From Chromobacterium alkanivorans (GTDB taxonomy: Bacteria > Pseudomonadota > Gammaproteobacteria > Burkholderiales > Chromobacteriaceae): a stretch of DNA of 64,000 nucleotides. Positions within the stretch are counted from its first letter, which is position 1. Each line of letters starts with the position of its first letter. The notes below the pieces were generated by a model. That model saw nothing but the letters and a program-made list of their open reading frames with translations. It had not been told where the DNA came from and did not search any database. Positions 1 to 8,956 of this stretch are shown in pieces. The position numbers and the translations under genes were made by a program. Where the stretch lies: the NCBI RefSeq assembly GCF_016937655.1, contig NZ_JAFHKL010000017.1:1-64000 (forward strand), in the 5' to 3' direction.

Positions 1-194
1 CGCGCTATCCTTCCATTCCCATCCCGTTTTCCTCTCTATGCCGTGCGCCGATGCGGCGGCCGTCATCTCCATGTACTAATTGCGCGCTTGATGAACTAAG
101 CTGAATGCAATCATCTAATTAAATAGTTGTTGAATAAGATTAAAAAACTTTATACCACTGCAGCTTGATACCAATGGACTAGGAAAGGACGCGA

Positions 195-944
195 ATGAGC
201 GAGCATCTGTGTCGGGAAGAAAATTGCGGCGAGTCGATCGGCCGGCGGACGGTGATGAAGACCGCGCTGGGCGCGGCGGCGCTGTTTGCCGTGGGCGCCG
301 GCGGCGGCTTGAGCGGGGTGGCTTACGCGGCGTCTTTGAGCAAGGCTCAGCGCGACGCGATGACGCCGGAGCAGGTGCTGGCGGAGATGGCGAAAGGCAA
401 TGAGCGCTTCCGCACCGGCAAGGCAATGCAGCACGATTACCTGGCGCAGAAACGTTCCAGCGCCGAGGGGCAATATCCCTCCGCGGTGGTGCTCAGCTGC
501 ATCGATTCGCGCGCGCCGGCGGAGATCATCATGGATGCCGGCATCGGCGAAACCTTCAATTCGCGGGTGGCCGGTAATGTGGTGAACGACGATTTGCTGG
601 GCAGCATGGAGTTTGCCTGCGCGGTGGCCGGCGCCAAGGTGGTGCTGGTGATGGGGCATACCGCCTGTGGCGCGATCAAGGGGGCGATCGACCATGTGGA
701 GCTGGGCAATCTGACCGGCCTGCTGGCGCGCATCCGGCCGGCGATCGGGCAGACCCGTTACGATGGCGAGCGCAGCAGCAAGAACGCGGAGTTCGTCGAC
801 GCGGTGGCGCGCAGCAATGTGCTGCACACCATCGACCAGATCCGCAAGCGCAGCGATGTGCTGGCCAAGCTGGAAAACGAGGGCCGGATCAAGATCGCCG
901 GCGCCATGTATCACTTGAGCGGCGGCCGTCTCGAGTTTCTGTAA
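195..944 (+). CDS. Exported beta-class carbonic anhydrase
   Basis: Predicted to interconvert CO2 and bicarbonate. The 249-aa protein carries the beta-class zinc and catalytic motifs: CIDSR (Cys102, Asp104, Arg106) and GHTACGA (His155, Cys158). The N-terminus has a twin-arginine-like stretch (GRRTVMK, residues 17-23), then a hydrophobic Ala/Gly-rich segment ending in AYA-A near residue 45. That suggests Tat export of a folded, metal-loaded enzyme to the periplasm. The ATG at 195 follows a GGAAAGGA ribosome binding site. The upstream 194 bases are AT-rich and contain no gene I can support. The gene stands alone, facing the convergent DUF523 gene. Family assignment is firm; Tat rather than Sec export is inferred from the RR motif. 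Confidence 0.9.
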   Translation: MSEHLCREENCGESIGRRTVMKTALGAAALFAVGAGGGLSGVAYAASLSKAQRDAMTPEQVLAEMAKGNERFRTGKAMQHDYLAQKRSSAEGQYPSAVVLSCIDSRAPAEIIMDAGIGETFNSRVAGNVVNDDLLGSMEFACAVAGAKVVLVMGHTACGAIKGAIDHVELGNLTGLLARIRPAIGQTRYDGERSSKNAEFVDAVARSNVLHTIDQIRKRSDVLAKLENEGRIKIAGAMYHLSGGRLEFL

Positions 945-972
945 ACGCCGTGGATAGCAGCGCCGGCGGCGT

Positions 973-1464
973 TTAGCCCGCCGGCGTTCTCAGCCGTTCC
1001 GCCATGTCCTCTTCCGAACAGACTTCAATGCCGGCCTGGCGCAACAGGCTGGCGGCCACGCCTTCCCCGTCCTTGAGCATTCCGGAAAACTCGCCGTCGT
1101 AGATTCGGCGCGTGCCGCAGGAAGGGCTGTTGGCCTTCAACAGCGCTTGCCGGCAGCCATGGGCCTGCGCCAGGCGCAAGCTGGCCTGGGCGCCGCGCAG
1201 AAAAGCGGCGCTGACGTCTTCGCCGGCGGCGGTTTCCACCGTGGCCTGGCCGCGCAAGGCGGCCGCGCCGTCGCCGCCGCGCAACTCCGCCGCCGGCCTG
1301 GGCGTGGGCAGGCCGCCCATGCATTCGGGACAGGCGGGAATCAGGGTGAAATCCCGGCGCAAGCGCGCCCAGTCATGTTCGGCCAGCGGTTTGGCCTGGC
1401 CGTCGTAGCGCACGGCTTGCCCCAGCAGGCAGGCGCTGACCAGCAGCGTAGCTTTCACTTCCAT
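973..1464 (-). CDS. DUF523 family protein
   Basis: A 163-aa protein with DUF523 hallmarks: N-terminal SACLLG, then RYDG, a Cys pair in PACPECMGGLPTPRP, and a SPSCG motif. The conserved cysteines suggest metal or cofactor binding; no biochemical role is known to me. The ATG at 1464 lies inside the last codons of the MocR regulator upstream (10-base overlap), so the two are probably translationally coupled. An in-frame upstream start near 1632 would lie deep inside the regulator gene and is unlikely. Confidence 0.8.
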   Translation of the reverse strand: MEVKATLLVSACLLGQAVRYDGQAKPLAEHDWARLRRDFTLIPACPECMGGLPTPRPAAELRGGDGAAALRGQATVETAAGEDVSAAFLRGAQASLRLAQAHGCRQALLKANSPSCGTRRIYDGEFSGMLKDGEGVAASLLRQAGIEVCSEEDMAERLRTPAG

Positions 1465-2912
1465 CGCGTTTCCAATAGCGCCGCCAGCTTGAGCGCGGCG
1501 GCGTGAAGTTCCTGTTCCTCCACGCCGGCGTAGCCCAGCACCAGCCCGCTGCGGTCCGCCGGGCCGATGAAGTGCTTGGCCAGCGGGCGCAGCCACAGCT
1601 GCTGCCGGGTGGCGGCGAGGCTGAGTTCCCATTCATCGAAGCCGGCGGGCAACTGAGCCACCAAGTGCAGGCCGGCCTCGCCGGCGGACAGCGGCAGCGC
1701 GTCGCCCAGCGCGCGCTGCAGGGTGCCGCGCAACAGTTGTTGCCGCAGCTGGTAGAGTTCGCGCATATGCTTGATATGGCGGGCGAAATGGCCTTGTTCG
1801 ATGAAGTCGGCCAGCGCGGCCTGCACCTGGTAATTGCCTTCCCGGTACAAGCGGGCCTGCACGCGGCGGAAGGGTTCCACCAGTTCTTCGGGCAGGATCA
1901 GATAACCCAGGCCCAGCGCGGGAAACATCACCTTGCTGAAGGTGCCTAGATAAACGACGCGTTCGCTGTCCGCCAGGCCCTGCAGGGAGGCGATGGGATG
2001 GGTGGCGTAACGGAATTCGCTGTCGTAGTCGTCCTCTATGATCCAGCTGTCGTGCTGCTTGGCCCATTGCAGCAGCGCCAGCCGACGCGCCAGCGACATG
2101 ACGACGCCGGTTGGATACTGGTGGGACGGGGTGATGTAAATCAGGCGCGGCGGCGTGGCTTGGTGCGCGGGCGTCGGGGCCATGCCCTGGGCGTCCACCG
2201 GCACCGGGACGATGTTCAGCTCCGACGCGCGCAAGGCGGCTTGCGCGCCGCTGTAGCCGGGGTCTTCCACCCAGGCGGCGTCGCCGGGATCGGCCAACAG
2301 CCGGGCGAGCAATTCCAGCCCTTGCTGCGCGCCCTGGGTAATGACGATTTGCTCCGGCTGGCAGCTCACCGAGCGCGACAGGTACAGGTATTGGCTGAGG
2401 GCGCGTTTGAGTTCGGGCAGGCCGCCGTCGTGGCGGTAGTGCAGATGGTCCAACTGCGGGCGCTGGACATGGCTTTGCAGGCAGCGTTGCCACTGGGCGT
2501 GGGGAAATTGTTTCAGCTCCGGAGTGCCGGGAGCGAAGGCGCCGGCCAGGCCGGTGGGCAGCGTGCAATGGTCGGAGACGCGTTGGCCGCGCCGCGACAG
2601 TCCCGGATGTTGCCGGGCGCGCTGCGGCGGCGAGGCGCTGGGGCTGAACAGGGCGGCGACATAGGTGCCGGAGCCGTGGCGGCTTTCCAGATAGCCTTCG
2701 GCGGCCAGTTGTTCGTAGGCGTTGAGTATGGTGTTGCGGCCCAGCGCCAGCTCCGCCGCCAGCGCGCGGCTGGCCGGCAAGGGGGCGCCGCCGGCCAGCT
2801 GGCCAGCGCGGATCAGTTCGCGCAGTAAACGGTACAGCTGGCGCGCCAGGCTTTCCGCGCCTTGACGTTGCAAACGCTGGCGCAGGAAGTCGATCAACCA
2901 CTCGGCGGACAA
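1455..2912 (-). CDS. MocR/PdxR-type GntR-aminotransferase regulator
   Basis: A 485-aa transcription factor with an N-terminal GntR winged helix (about residues 15-85, including LPASRALAAELALGRNTI) fused to a fold-type I aminotransferase-like domain. The PLP-binding lysine is in YLGTFSKVMFP. MocR proteins sense PLP or PLP-ligand adducts. I place the start at a TTG (2912) because a strong GGAGGAACC ribosome binding site sits just upstream; in-frame starts further upstream run across the rhodanese promoter. It is divergent from the rhodanese/GNAT pair and overlaps the DUF523 gene, so these are its likely targets. The real ligand is unknown. Confidence 0.85.
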   Translation of the reverse strand: MSAEWLIDFLRQRLQRQGAESLARQLYRLLRELIRAGQLAGGAPLPASRALAAELALGRNTILNAYEQLAAEGYLESRHGSGTYVAALFSPSASPPQRARQHPGLSRRGQRVSDHCTLPTGLAGAFAPGTPELKQFPHAQWQRCLQSHVQRPQLDHLHYRHDGGLPELKRALSQYLYLSRSVSCQPEQIVITQGAQQGLELLARLLADPGDAAWVEDPGYSGAQAALRASELNIVPVPVDAQGMAPTPAHQATPPRLIYITPSHQYPTGVVMSLARRLALLQWAKQHDSWIIEDDYDSEFRYATHPIASLQGLADSERVVYLGTFSKVMFPALGLGYLILPEELVEPFRRVQARLYREGNYQVQAALADFIEQGHFARHIKHMRELYQLRQQLLRGTLQRALGDALPLSAGEAGLHLVAQLPAGFDEWELSLAATRQQLWLRPLAKHFIGPADRSGLVLGYAGVEEQELHAAALKLAALLETRWK

Positions 2913-3002
2913 AGTGGTTCCTCCAGATTTTGCATGGTGGCACTGTTTGGGGTATGACTTGTCGCTTAGGCTAACAGCATTCCAGAGCCGCAGGAGAAAA
3001 AA

Positions 3003-3386
3003 ATGTTGAGTCAGCAGGATTTTTACGCCGCCAAGCTGGCGTACGAGATGGACGCCGCCGATGTCTGGAGCGCTTTGCAAGCCGGGGAGAAACTGGTGTT
3101 GATCGACGCGCGAGCGGAAGAGGCCTTCCTGAAGGAAACCCTGCCCGGCGCCGTGTCCGTGCCGCACCGGACCATGGACGAGGCCAGCACCGCCCATCTG
3201 CCCAAGGACGCGGTCCTGGTGTCCTTCTGCGACGGCATAGGCTGCAACGCGTCGACCAAGGGGGCGTTGAAGCTGGCGCGCCTCGGCTTCAATGTGCGCG
3301 AACTGCAGGGCGGCCTGGATTGGTGGGTGCGCGACGGCTACGCCACCACGGCGCGCGCCGGCGTCGCCGTGTCCTGCGCATGCTGA
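3003..3386 (+). CDS. Rhodanese-like sulfurtransferase
   Basis: A 127-aa single-domain rhodanese, expected to move sulfane sulfur or act as a redox or regulatory module. The CH2A-like motif is LVLIDARAEEAF. The active-site loop VSFCDGIGCNAS gives Cys76 as the likely catalytic residue, with a second Cys81. The protein ends in a Cys-Ala-Cys tail (SCAC), which could act as a resolving or metal-binding pair; that is inference. AGGAG precedes the ATG at 3003. It is divergent from the MocR regulator, and the GNAT gene follows 11 bases downstream, so the two form an operon. Confidence 0.85.
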   Translation: MLSQQDFYAAKLAYEMDAADVWSALQAGEKLVLIDARAEEAFLKETLPGAVSVPHRTMDEASTAHLPKDAVLVSFCDGIGCNASTKGALKLARLGFNVRELQGGLDWWVRDGYATTARAGVAVSCAC

Positions 3387-3397
3387 AGGGAGCCGTG

Positions 3398-4129
3398 ATG
3401 ATGGAAGCGGGCATGGCGTCGCCGGGCACGGTCAACGCCTTGGGCCAGGCGGTGGGGCTGCCGCTGGCCGACTGGCGCGAGGCGGCCTGGCCGCCCAAGA
3501 CGGATTTGCAGGGGCGCTTCTGTCGGCTGGAGCCGCTGCAGGCGGAGCGCCACGGCCCCGCTTTGTTCGCGGCGATGAGCGTGGACGCGGACGCGCGCAA
3601 CTGGACCTATCTGAGCTATGGCCCGTTTGCCGATTACGCGGACTACTACGGCTGGCTGGCCGAGCAGCAGCGGCGGCGCGATCCGCATTTTTACGCCATC
3701 GTGGACGCGGCCAACGGGGAGGCGCTGGGCGTGGCCGCTTATTTGCGCATCGATCCGGCCATGGGCTGCGTCGAGGTGGGGCATCTGAATTTCTCGCCCT
3801 TGCTGCAGCGCAGGCCGGCGGCGACCGAGGCGATGTATTTGCTGATGCGCCAGGCCTTCGCGCTGGGCTATCGCCGTTATGAATGGAAGTGCGACGCCTT
3901 GAACCTGCCTTCGCGGCGGGCGGCCGAGCGGCTGGGTTTCCGCTTCGAGGGCGTGTTCCGCCAGGCCATGGTTTACAAGGGGCGCAACCGCGACACCGCC
4001 TGGTTTTCCATCCTGGATCATGAGTGGCCGGCCTTGCGGCAAGCCTTTGAAGCTTGGCTGTCCGCGGGCAACTTCGACGCGGCGGGCGGGCAGCGCCGGA
4101 CGCTGGCGCAATGGCGGGGCGAGGACTGA
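3398..4129 (+). CDS. GNAT family N-acetyltransferase (RimJ/RimL-like)
   Basis: A 243-aa acetyltransferase of the RimJ/RimL-like GNAT group (Acetyltransf_3 type). Supporting segments are the FCRLEPL N-terminal strand, GVAAYLRIDPAMGCVEVGHL, the EAMYLLMRQAFALGYRRYEWKC region that would hold the acetyl-CoA loop, and the NLPSRRAAERLGFRFEGVF helix with its terminal strand. The substrate cannot be told. The start at 3398 (Met-Met) follows GAAGGGAG, which overlaps the rhodanese stop region, so co-translation is likely. The first 40 residues precede the fold and are not recognisable. Confidence 0.85.
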   Translation: MMEAGMASPGTVNALGQAVGLPLADWREAAWPPKTDLQGRFCRLEPLQAERHGPALFAAMSVDADARNWTYLSYGPFADYADYYGWLAEQQRRRDPHFYAIVDAANGEALGVAAYLRIDPAMGCVEVGHLNFSPLLQRRPAATEAMYLLMRQAFALGYRRYEWKCDALNLPSRRAAERLGFRFEGVFRQAMVYKGRNRDTAWFSILDHEWPALRQAFEAWLSAGNFDAAGGQRRTLAQWRGED

Positions 4130-4207
4130 TTTGGCCGGCGGACTTCAAGCCGCCACGCTAGGCAGGTACAATGAGTATTTGATTTATTGAATAGATTTGC
4201 TTGCCAG

Positions 4208-5656
4208 ATGAAATCCCTGCCGCGTAATGCCCGCATCAAGGGCGAGCCGTTTTTGCCCAACCGCTTCATTTTTGGTGATGCCGTCGACGATCAGGGCCTG
4301 GAAGGCTCCGAGTACCTGATTCACACGGAAGCGCCGGCTTTTGTTTGCCGCCTGCTTGGCGACGACGACACCGACTTTCCCGGCCGCGGCCGGGAAGGCC
4401 TGAGCAGCGCCATGCTGTTCGACGAGGCGGACAATGTGACGGTCTATGTCTGCAATCTGCGACTGCGCCTGTTCGACTTCAACTTCAGCAATGAAGACGA
4501 GATGCCGACCGTGGGCCAGTTGCAGGCGATCTGCGACGAGGCGATGGAGGCTTACCAGCGCCTGCACAAGGCTTACGCCGACCGCGAGGCCGCCGGTCCG
4601 GTGCCGCGCGAGATGCGCATCGGCCCCACCGAGCCGTTGCCGCCGGCGGAGCGCGGCCGCGCGGTGAACCAATTGGTGGAGCTGGCGCGACGCGCGGTGG
4701 ATCAGCCGATGGAGCGCGCGCAGCTGGCCGGCGAGGTGCAGATGGCGCTGGCGGCCGGCGACCAGGCGGTGTTCACCGAGTCGCAACTGGCCTTGCTGTC
4801 CCAGCCGGCCGCGCGGCAGTTGCTGGTCAATTGCGCGCGCGACGCGATCGCCTTCCCCGAGGTGATGCGCAAGGACGGCGCGGTGGTGTCGTTTGAGCTG
4901 TGGGCCTTGCCGTTCGCGTTTTCGCGCGCCCAGGGCGGCGTCTGGTGGCATTTCCCACAGCTGGAGCGGCTGGAAGTGGCGCTGGCGGACGCGCTGGAAG
5001 TGCCGGAGCAGTCGATACTGTGGATCTCCCCGACCCTGTTCACGCTGGAGATGCTGAACGAGCGCGCCTGCCAGGACCTGGTGCAATTGGCGCCGGTGAT
5101 GGACGCCGGCTGCGATTTCGCGCCGCTGGATCCGGATTCCTCGCGCGCCACTTTCGAGGCGGCGCGCAAGACCAACGAGCCGCAACTGGTGTTGGCCTGG
5201 ATTCCCTTCCTGGTGGAGCGCGGCGCCTTGCCGCCGGATCAGGCGCGCCGCTTGGCGCGCAAGGCGCTGGACGCGGCGATGCCGCTGGTGCAGCAGGCGG
5301 TGGGCGCCGAGATGGAGTACGGCGAGGCCGAGCTGTTCGCGCCGCTGCCCTGGTGGGAGGCGGTGCAGACCGGCGTGCGCGCCTGGAACCGCAAGCGCCT
5401 GGGCGTGACCGCGGCGCTGTTGGCCGCGAGCGCGGGCGGGGTGCAGGAACTGGAGGCGGTGGCCGAATACCAGCCGGAACTGCAGGGCTATGAAGTGGGC
5501 TTCCGCCTGCGCGGACGCGAGGAGTCCGCCGCGCACGCGCCGTGGCTGGTGACGCCGGACGTGGCGCCGGAGCGGGATGAGGCCTGGCGGGATCTGGCTG
5601 AATGCCTGAAAGAGGCCGGCATTCCCTTGTCGGAGACCTTGGCCAAGTTCCACTGA
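4208..5656 (+). CDS. Conserved-looking protein of unknown function (482 aa)
   Basis: I do not recognise this family. The translation is a soluble, acidic, helix-rich protein with no signal peptide or membrane segment. Landmarks are LPNRFIFGDAVDDQGLEGSEYLI near the start, an aromatic central block (FELWALPFAFSRAQGG then VWWHFPQLE), and PWWEAVQTGVRAWNRKRLG near residue 400. Codon use and GC match the core genes, so it is genuinely coding. The start is uncertain: ATG 4208 is preferred, but TTG 4187 is in frame and neither has a clear ribosome binding site. A TACAAT box at 4167-4172 would put the transcription start only about 25 bases upstream, giving a very short leader. Confidence 0.7.
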   Translation: MKSLPRNARIKGEPFLPNRFIFGDAVDDQGLEGSEYLIHTEAPAFVCRLLGDDDTDFPGRGREGLSSAMLFDEADNVTVYVCNLRLRLFDFNFSNEDEMPTVGQLQAICDEAMEAYQRLHKAYADREAAGPVPREMRIGPTEPLPPAERGRAVNQLVELARRAVDQPMERAQLAGEVQMALAAGDQAVFTESQLALLSQPAARQLLVNCARDAIAFPEVMRKDGAVVSFELWALPFAFSRAQGGVWWHFPQLERLEVALADALEVPEQSILWISPTLFTLEMLNERACQDLVQLAPVMDAGCDFAPLDPDSSRATFEAARKTNEPQLVLAWIPFLVERGALPPDQARRLARKALDAAMPLVQQAVGAEMEYGEAELFAPLPWWEAVQTGVRAWNRKRLGVTAALLAASAGGVQELEAVAEYQPELQGYEVGFRLRGREESAAHAPWLVTPDVAPERDEAWRDLAECLKEAGIPLSETLAKFH

Positions 5657-5675
5657 GGCCATTGTCTTCGCCATA

Positions 5676-5817
5676 AGAATCTGTTTACGGTCTCGCGAGC
5701 TAAGGCGAGACAAGGCGAAAACGGCTGAGAAAGCGGAATGTACACACGGTACATGAGCATTTCGAAGGTGTTTTCAACGCCGTATCGCCGACGCGCAGCA
5801 GATCGTAAATAGGTTCT
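5676..5817 (-). repeat. 142-bp MITE-like intergenic repeat, copy A
   Basis: Terminal inverted repeats of 17 bases (AGAATCTGTTTACGGTC at 5676-5692 and the complement of AGAACCTATTTACGATC at 5801-5817) match at 14 positions. On the minus strand the interior matches copies B (35354-35498) and C (52603-52744), including ATGCTCATGTA, ACATTCCGCTTT, CGTTTTCGCCTTGTCTCGCC and GCTCGCGAG. No transposase is encoded. Copies A and C have identical length. It lies between the unknown 482-aa gene and the gabTD terminator. Confidence 0.85.
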
Positions 5818-5821
5818 AAAA

Positions 5822-5845
5822 AACGGGCTGGATTTCCAGCCCGTT
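5822..5845. terminator. Bidirectional intrinsic terminator
   Basis: A perfect 10-bp stem (AACGGGCTGG / CCAGCCCGTT) with an ATTT loop. T-tracts lie on the plus side and A-tracts on the other, so it can end both the rightward 482-aa gene (through repeat copy A) and the leftward gabT-gabD transcript. Confidence 0.9.
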
Positions 5846-5863
5846 TTTCCTTGGCGCGGCGCT

Positions 5864-7324
5864 TTACTGGTCGATGCCGCCCAGCAGCACGTATTTGATT
5901 TCCAGATAGTCCTCGATGCCGTACTTGGAGCCTTCGCGGCCCAGGCCGGATTGCTTGACGCCGCCGAAGGGTGCGGCCTCATTGGACAGGATGCCGGTGT
6001 TGACCGCCACCATGCCGTACTCCAGGCCTTCGGACACGCGGAAGATGCGGCCGATGTCGCGGGCGTAGAAGTAGCTGGCCAGGCCGAACTCGGTGTCGTT
6101 GGCCATGCGGATCGCTTCCTCTTCGCTGTGGAAGCGGAACAGCGGCGCCAGCGGGCCGAAGGTTTCCTCCTTGGCCACCTTCATCTGCGGGGTGACGCCG
6201 GTGATCACCGTCGGTTCGAAGAAGCTGTGGCCCAGCGCGTGGCGCTTGCCGCCGGCCACCAGCTTGCCGCCCTTGGCCAGCGCGTCGGCGATGTGCTCTT
6301 CCACCTTGGCCACCGCGTTCATGTCTATCATCGGGCCCTGGGTGACGCCGGCCTCCAGGCCGTTGCCCACCTTGAGCTTGGCCACCGCGGCGGCGAACTT
6401 CTCGGCGAAGGCGTCGTAGACGCCGTCCTGCACCAGCAGCCGGTTGGCGCAGACGCAGGTCTGGCCGGCGTTGCGGTATTTGGAGATGATGGCGCCTTCC
6501 ACCGCGGCGTCGAGATCGGCGTCGTCGAAGACGATGAAGGGCGCGTTGCCGCCCAGTTCCATCGACACTTTCTTGACGGTGTCCGCGCATTGGGCGATCA
6601 GCTTGCGGCCCACTTCGGTGGAGCCGGTGAAGGAGAATTTCTTCACCGCGTCGTTGCCGGTCAGCACCGCGCCGATTTCGCTGGAGCCGCCGGTCAGCAC
6701 CGAGAACACGCCGGCGGGAATGCCGGCGCGCTCGGCCAGCACCGCCAGCGCCAGCGCTGACAGCGGGGTCTGGCTGGCCGGACGCACCACCATCGGGCAG
6801 CCGGCGGCCAGCGCCGGCGCCGCTTTGCGCGTGATCATCGCATTGGGGAAGTTCCACGGCGTGATCGCGGCGGTGACGCCTATCGGCTCCTTGTTGACCA
6901 GGATGCGCTTGTCGGCGCCGGGGGAGGGTATGGTGTCGCCGTACAGGCGCTTGGCTTCTTCGGCGTACCACTCGATGTAGGACGCGCCGTAGGCGATTTC
7001 GCCCTTGGCTTCCGAGAGCGGCTTGCCTTGTTCGCTGGTGAGGATGACCGCCAGGTCGTCCTGGTTCGCCATCACCAGATCGAACCAGCGGCGCAGCAGG
7101 GCGGCGCGTTCTTTCGCCGGCTTGCGCTTCCAGCCTAGGAAGGCCTCGGCCGCGCCGGCCACGGCGCGTTCGGCTTCGGCCTTGCCCATCTTGGGCACGC
7201 TGGCGATGATTTCGCCGGTGGCCGGATTGCTCACCGGGATGGTTTCGCCGTTGTCGGCGTCAAGCCAGACGCCGTTCACATAGCACTGCTGTCTCAGCAG
7301 CGCGGGGTCTTTCAAATTCAACAT
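5864..7324 (-). CDS. gabD: NAD(P)-dependent succinate-semialdehyde dehydrogenase
   Basis: Oxidises succinate semialdehyde to succinate, the second step of GABA catabolism. The 486-aa protein has the aldehyde dehydrogenase hallmarks: the general base in [10 protein letters not shown], the nucleophile in [12 protein letters not shown], the cofactor segment [21 protein letters not shown], and FTGSTEVG. Length fits GabD. The start is ATG 7324, preceded by GGAGAG; an in-frame TTG four codons upstream is less likely. It follows gabT by 74 bases in one operon ending at the hairpin at 5822-5845. Confidence 0.93.
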   Translation of the reverse strand: MLNLKDPALLRQQCYVNGVWLDADNGETIPVSNPATGEIIASVPKMGKAEAERAVAGAAEAFLGWKRKPAKERAALLRRWFDLVMANQDDLAVILTSEQGKPLSEAKGEIAYGASYIEWYAEEAKRLYGDTIPSPGADKRILVNKEPIGVTAAITPWNFPNAMITRKAAPALAAGCPMVVRPASQTPLSALALAVLAERAGIPAGVFSVLTGGSSEIGAVLTGNDAVKKFSFTGSTEVGRKLIAQCADTVKKVSMELGGNAPFIVFDDADLDAAVEGAIISKYRNAGQTCVCANRLLVQDGVYDAFAEKFAAAVAKLKVGNGLEAGVTQGPMIDMNAVAKVEEHIADALAKGGKLVAGGKRHALGHSFFEPTVITGVTPQMKVAKEETFGPLAPLFRFHSEEEAIRMANDTEFGLASYFYARDIGRIFRVSEGLEYGMVAVNTGILSNEAAPFGGVKQSGLGREGSKYGIEDYLEIKYVLLGGIDQ

Positions 7325-7398
7325 GCGGCTCTCCAACGCGGAAAATGTCGGATAAGGCCCGCGCCGGGCGGCGCGGGCCTTGAACTATGCACAGGCGC

Positions 7399-8664
7399 TT
7401 AAGCTTTGAGCGCGGCTTCCAGCTTGGCCAGGCCTTCTTCGAACACCGCGTCTTCTATGGTCAGCGGGAACAGGAAGCGGACCACGTTGGCGTAGACGCC
7501 GCAGGTCAGCAGGATCAGGCCGGATTCCAACGCCTTGGTCTGCACTTTCTTGGCGAAGTCCGGGTCAGGCTGCGAGCTGCCGGGCTGGTTGAACTCCACC
7601 GCCAGCATCGCGCCCAGTCCGCGGACTTCGGCGATCTGCGGCACCGCGCCTTTCAGGCCGTGCAGTTTTTCCTTCAGCAGTTCGCCCAGGCGGTTGGCGC
7701 GGTCCAGCAGCTTTTCCTCGGCGATGACGTCGATCACCGCCAGCGCCGCGGCCACCGCCAGCGGGTTGCCGGCGTAGGTGCCGCCCAGGCCGCCGGGGGC
7801 CGGGGCGTCCATCAGCTCGGCGCGGCCGGTCAGCGCGGACAGCGGGAAGCCGCCGGCCAGCGATTTGGCCATGGTGATCAGGTCGGCCTGCACCGAGTAG
7901 TGCTCCATCGCGAACAGCTTGCCGGTGCGGGCGAAGCCGGACTGCACTTCGTCGGCGATCAGCAGGATGCCGTGTTCGTCGCAGATCTTGCGCAGCTGCG
8001 CCACCCACTCGTTGGGCGCGGCGTAGAAACCGCCTTCGCCCTGCACCGGTTCAAAGATGATGGCGGCGACGCGCTTGGGGTCGACGTCGTATTTGAACAG
8101 CTTTTCCAGCCCGTGCAGGGAGTCTTCCACCGACACGCCGTGCAGCGCGTTGGGATAGGGGGCGTGATAGACGTCGCTGGGGAAGGGGCCGAAGCCCACT
8201 TTGTACGGCGCCACCTTGCCGGTCAGCGCCATGCCCAGCAGGGTGCGGCCGTGGAAGGCGCCGCCGAAGGCGATCACGCCGGCGCGGCCGGTGGCGGCGC
8301 GCGCCACTTTCACCGCGTTTTCCACCGCTTCGGCGCCGGTGGTGAACAGCGCGGTTTTCTTCGCGTGCTGGCCAGGGGTCAGCTGGTTCAGCCGCTCGGC
8401 CAGGCGGATATAGGATTCGTAGGGGACGACTTGATAGCAGGTGTGGCTGAAGCGGGACAGTTGTTCGGCGACCGCGGCCTGCACCTTGTCGTGCAGATGG
8501 CCGGTGTTCAAGACGCCGATGCCGCCGGCGAAGTCGATGTAGCGTTTGCCGTCGGTGTCCCAGACTTCGGCATTCTTGGCGCGTTCGGCAAAGAAGCCGC
8601 ACATGACGCCCACGCCGCGCGGGGTGGCGTCGGCCTTGCGTTGCATCAAATCCTTATTGCTCAT
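7399..8664 (-). CDS. gabT: 4-aminobutyrate aminotransferase
   Basis: Class III PLP aminotransferase that moves the GABA amino group to 2-oxoglutarate, producing succinate semialdehyde for the neighbouring GabD. The 421-aa protein shows FAGGIGVLNTGH, TTGAEAVENAVK, FHGRTLLGMALTGK, the LIADEVQSGFARTG segment with the PLP aspartate, and the Schiff-base lysine in TMAKSLAGGFPLSAL. ATG 8664 is preceded by GAGGAGA. No dedicated regulator is adjacent. The 292-base upstream gap contains its promoter region, with a TAGAAT-like -10 on the minus strand near 8808-8813. Confidence 0.95.
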   Translation of the reverse strand: MSNKDLMQRKADATPRGVGVMCGFFAERAKNAEVWDTDGKRYIDFAGGIGVLNTGHLHDKVQAAVAEQLSRFSHTCYQVVPYESYIRLAERLNQLTPGQHAKKTALFTTGAEAVENAVKVARAATGRAGVIAFGGAFHGRTLLGMALTGKVAPYKVGFGPFPSDVYHAPYPNALHGVSVEDSLHGLEKLFKYDVDPKRVAAIIFEPVQGEGGFYAAPNEWVAQLRKICDEHGILLIADEVQSGFARTGKLFAMEHYSVQADLITMAKSLAGGFPLSALTGRAELMDAPAPGGLGGTYAGNPLAVAAALAVIDVIAEEKLLDRANRLGELLKEKLHGLKGAVPQIAEVRGLGAMLAVEFNQPGSSQPDPDFAKKVQTKALESGLILLTCGVYANVVRFLFPLTIEDAVFEEGLAKLEAALKA

Positions 8665-8923
8665 CTGCTATCTCCTCGACGTTGTGCGGTCGGCGCCGCA
8701 TCGGACGGGCCGCCGCGAATCGGTGTCGGAACGGGGCTGGTCTGTCATGGCGCCGGTTGCCGCTCCGTGGTTTTTTGCTTTCATTATTGCTGTCTGACCA
8801 TCTCAGGCATTCTATGTTCGTGTTTAGCAAAAAGCTACACATGCCCTAAAAAATTAAACACCTGTTGCGTGGACGTCAGCGGGGGAAGGAGAGGGACGGA
8901 AAGAAGCGGAAGAAGGCGGCGGC

Positions 8924-8939
8924 CATGCCGGTTGGCATG
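8924..8939 (-). terminator. Possible hairpin terminator after the efflux operon
   Basis: CATGCC / GGCATG with a GGTT loop lies just beyond the stop codon of the outer-membrane efflux gene. It is followed on the minus strand by a pyrimidine-rich stretch rather than a clean T-run, so it is only a weak candidate for the end of the TetR-MFP-RND-OMF transcript. Confidence 0.4.
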
Positions 8940-8956
8940 ACCGCGGAGAAGCGGAT

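Noticed and set aside
5488-5982. Minus-strand frame across repeat copy A
   Set aside because: It runs over the repeat and ends of two genes; it has no ribosome binding site, and the same pseudo-peptide (PLSQPFSPCLALARE-like) recurs in the other repeat copies.
8665-8870. Possible sigma54 promoter upstream of gabT
   Set aside because: GG and GC dinucleotides on the minus strand do not have the required 10-base separation; off by at least one base.
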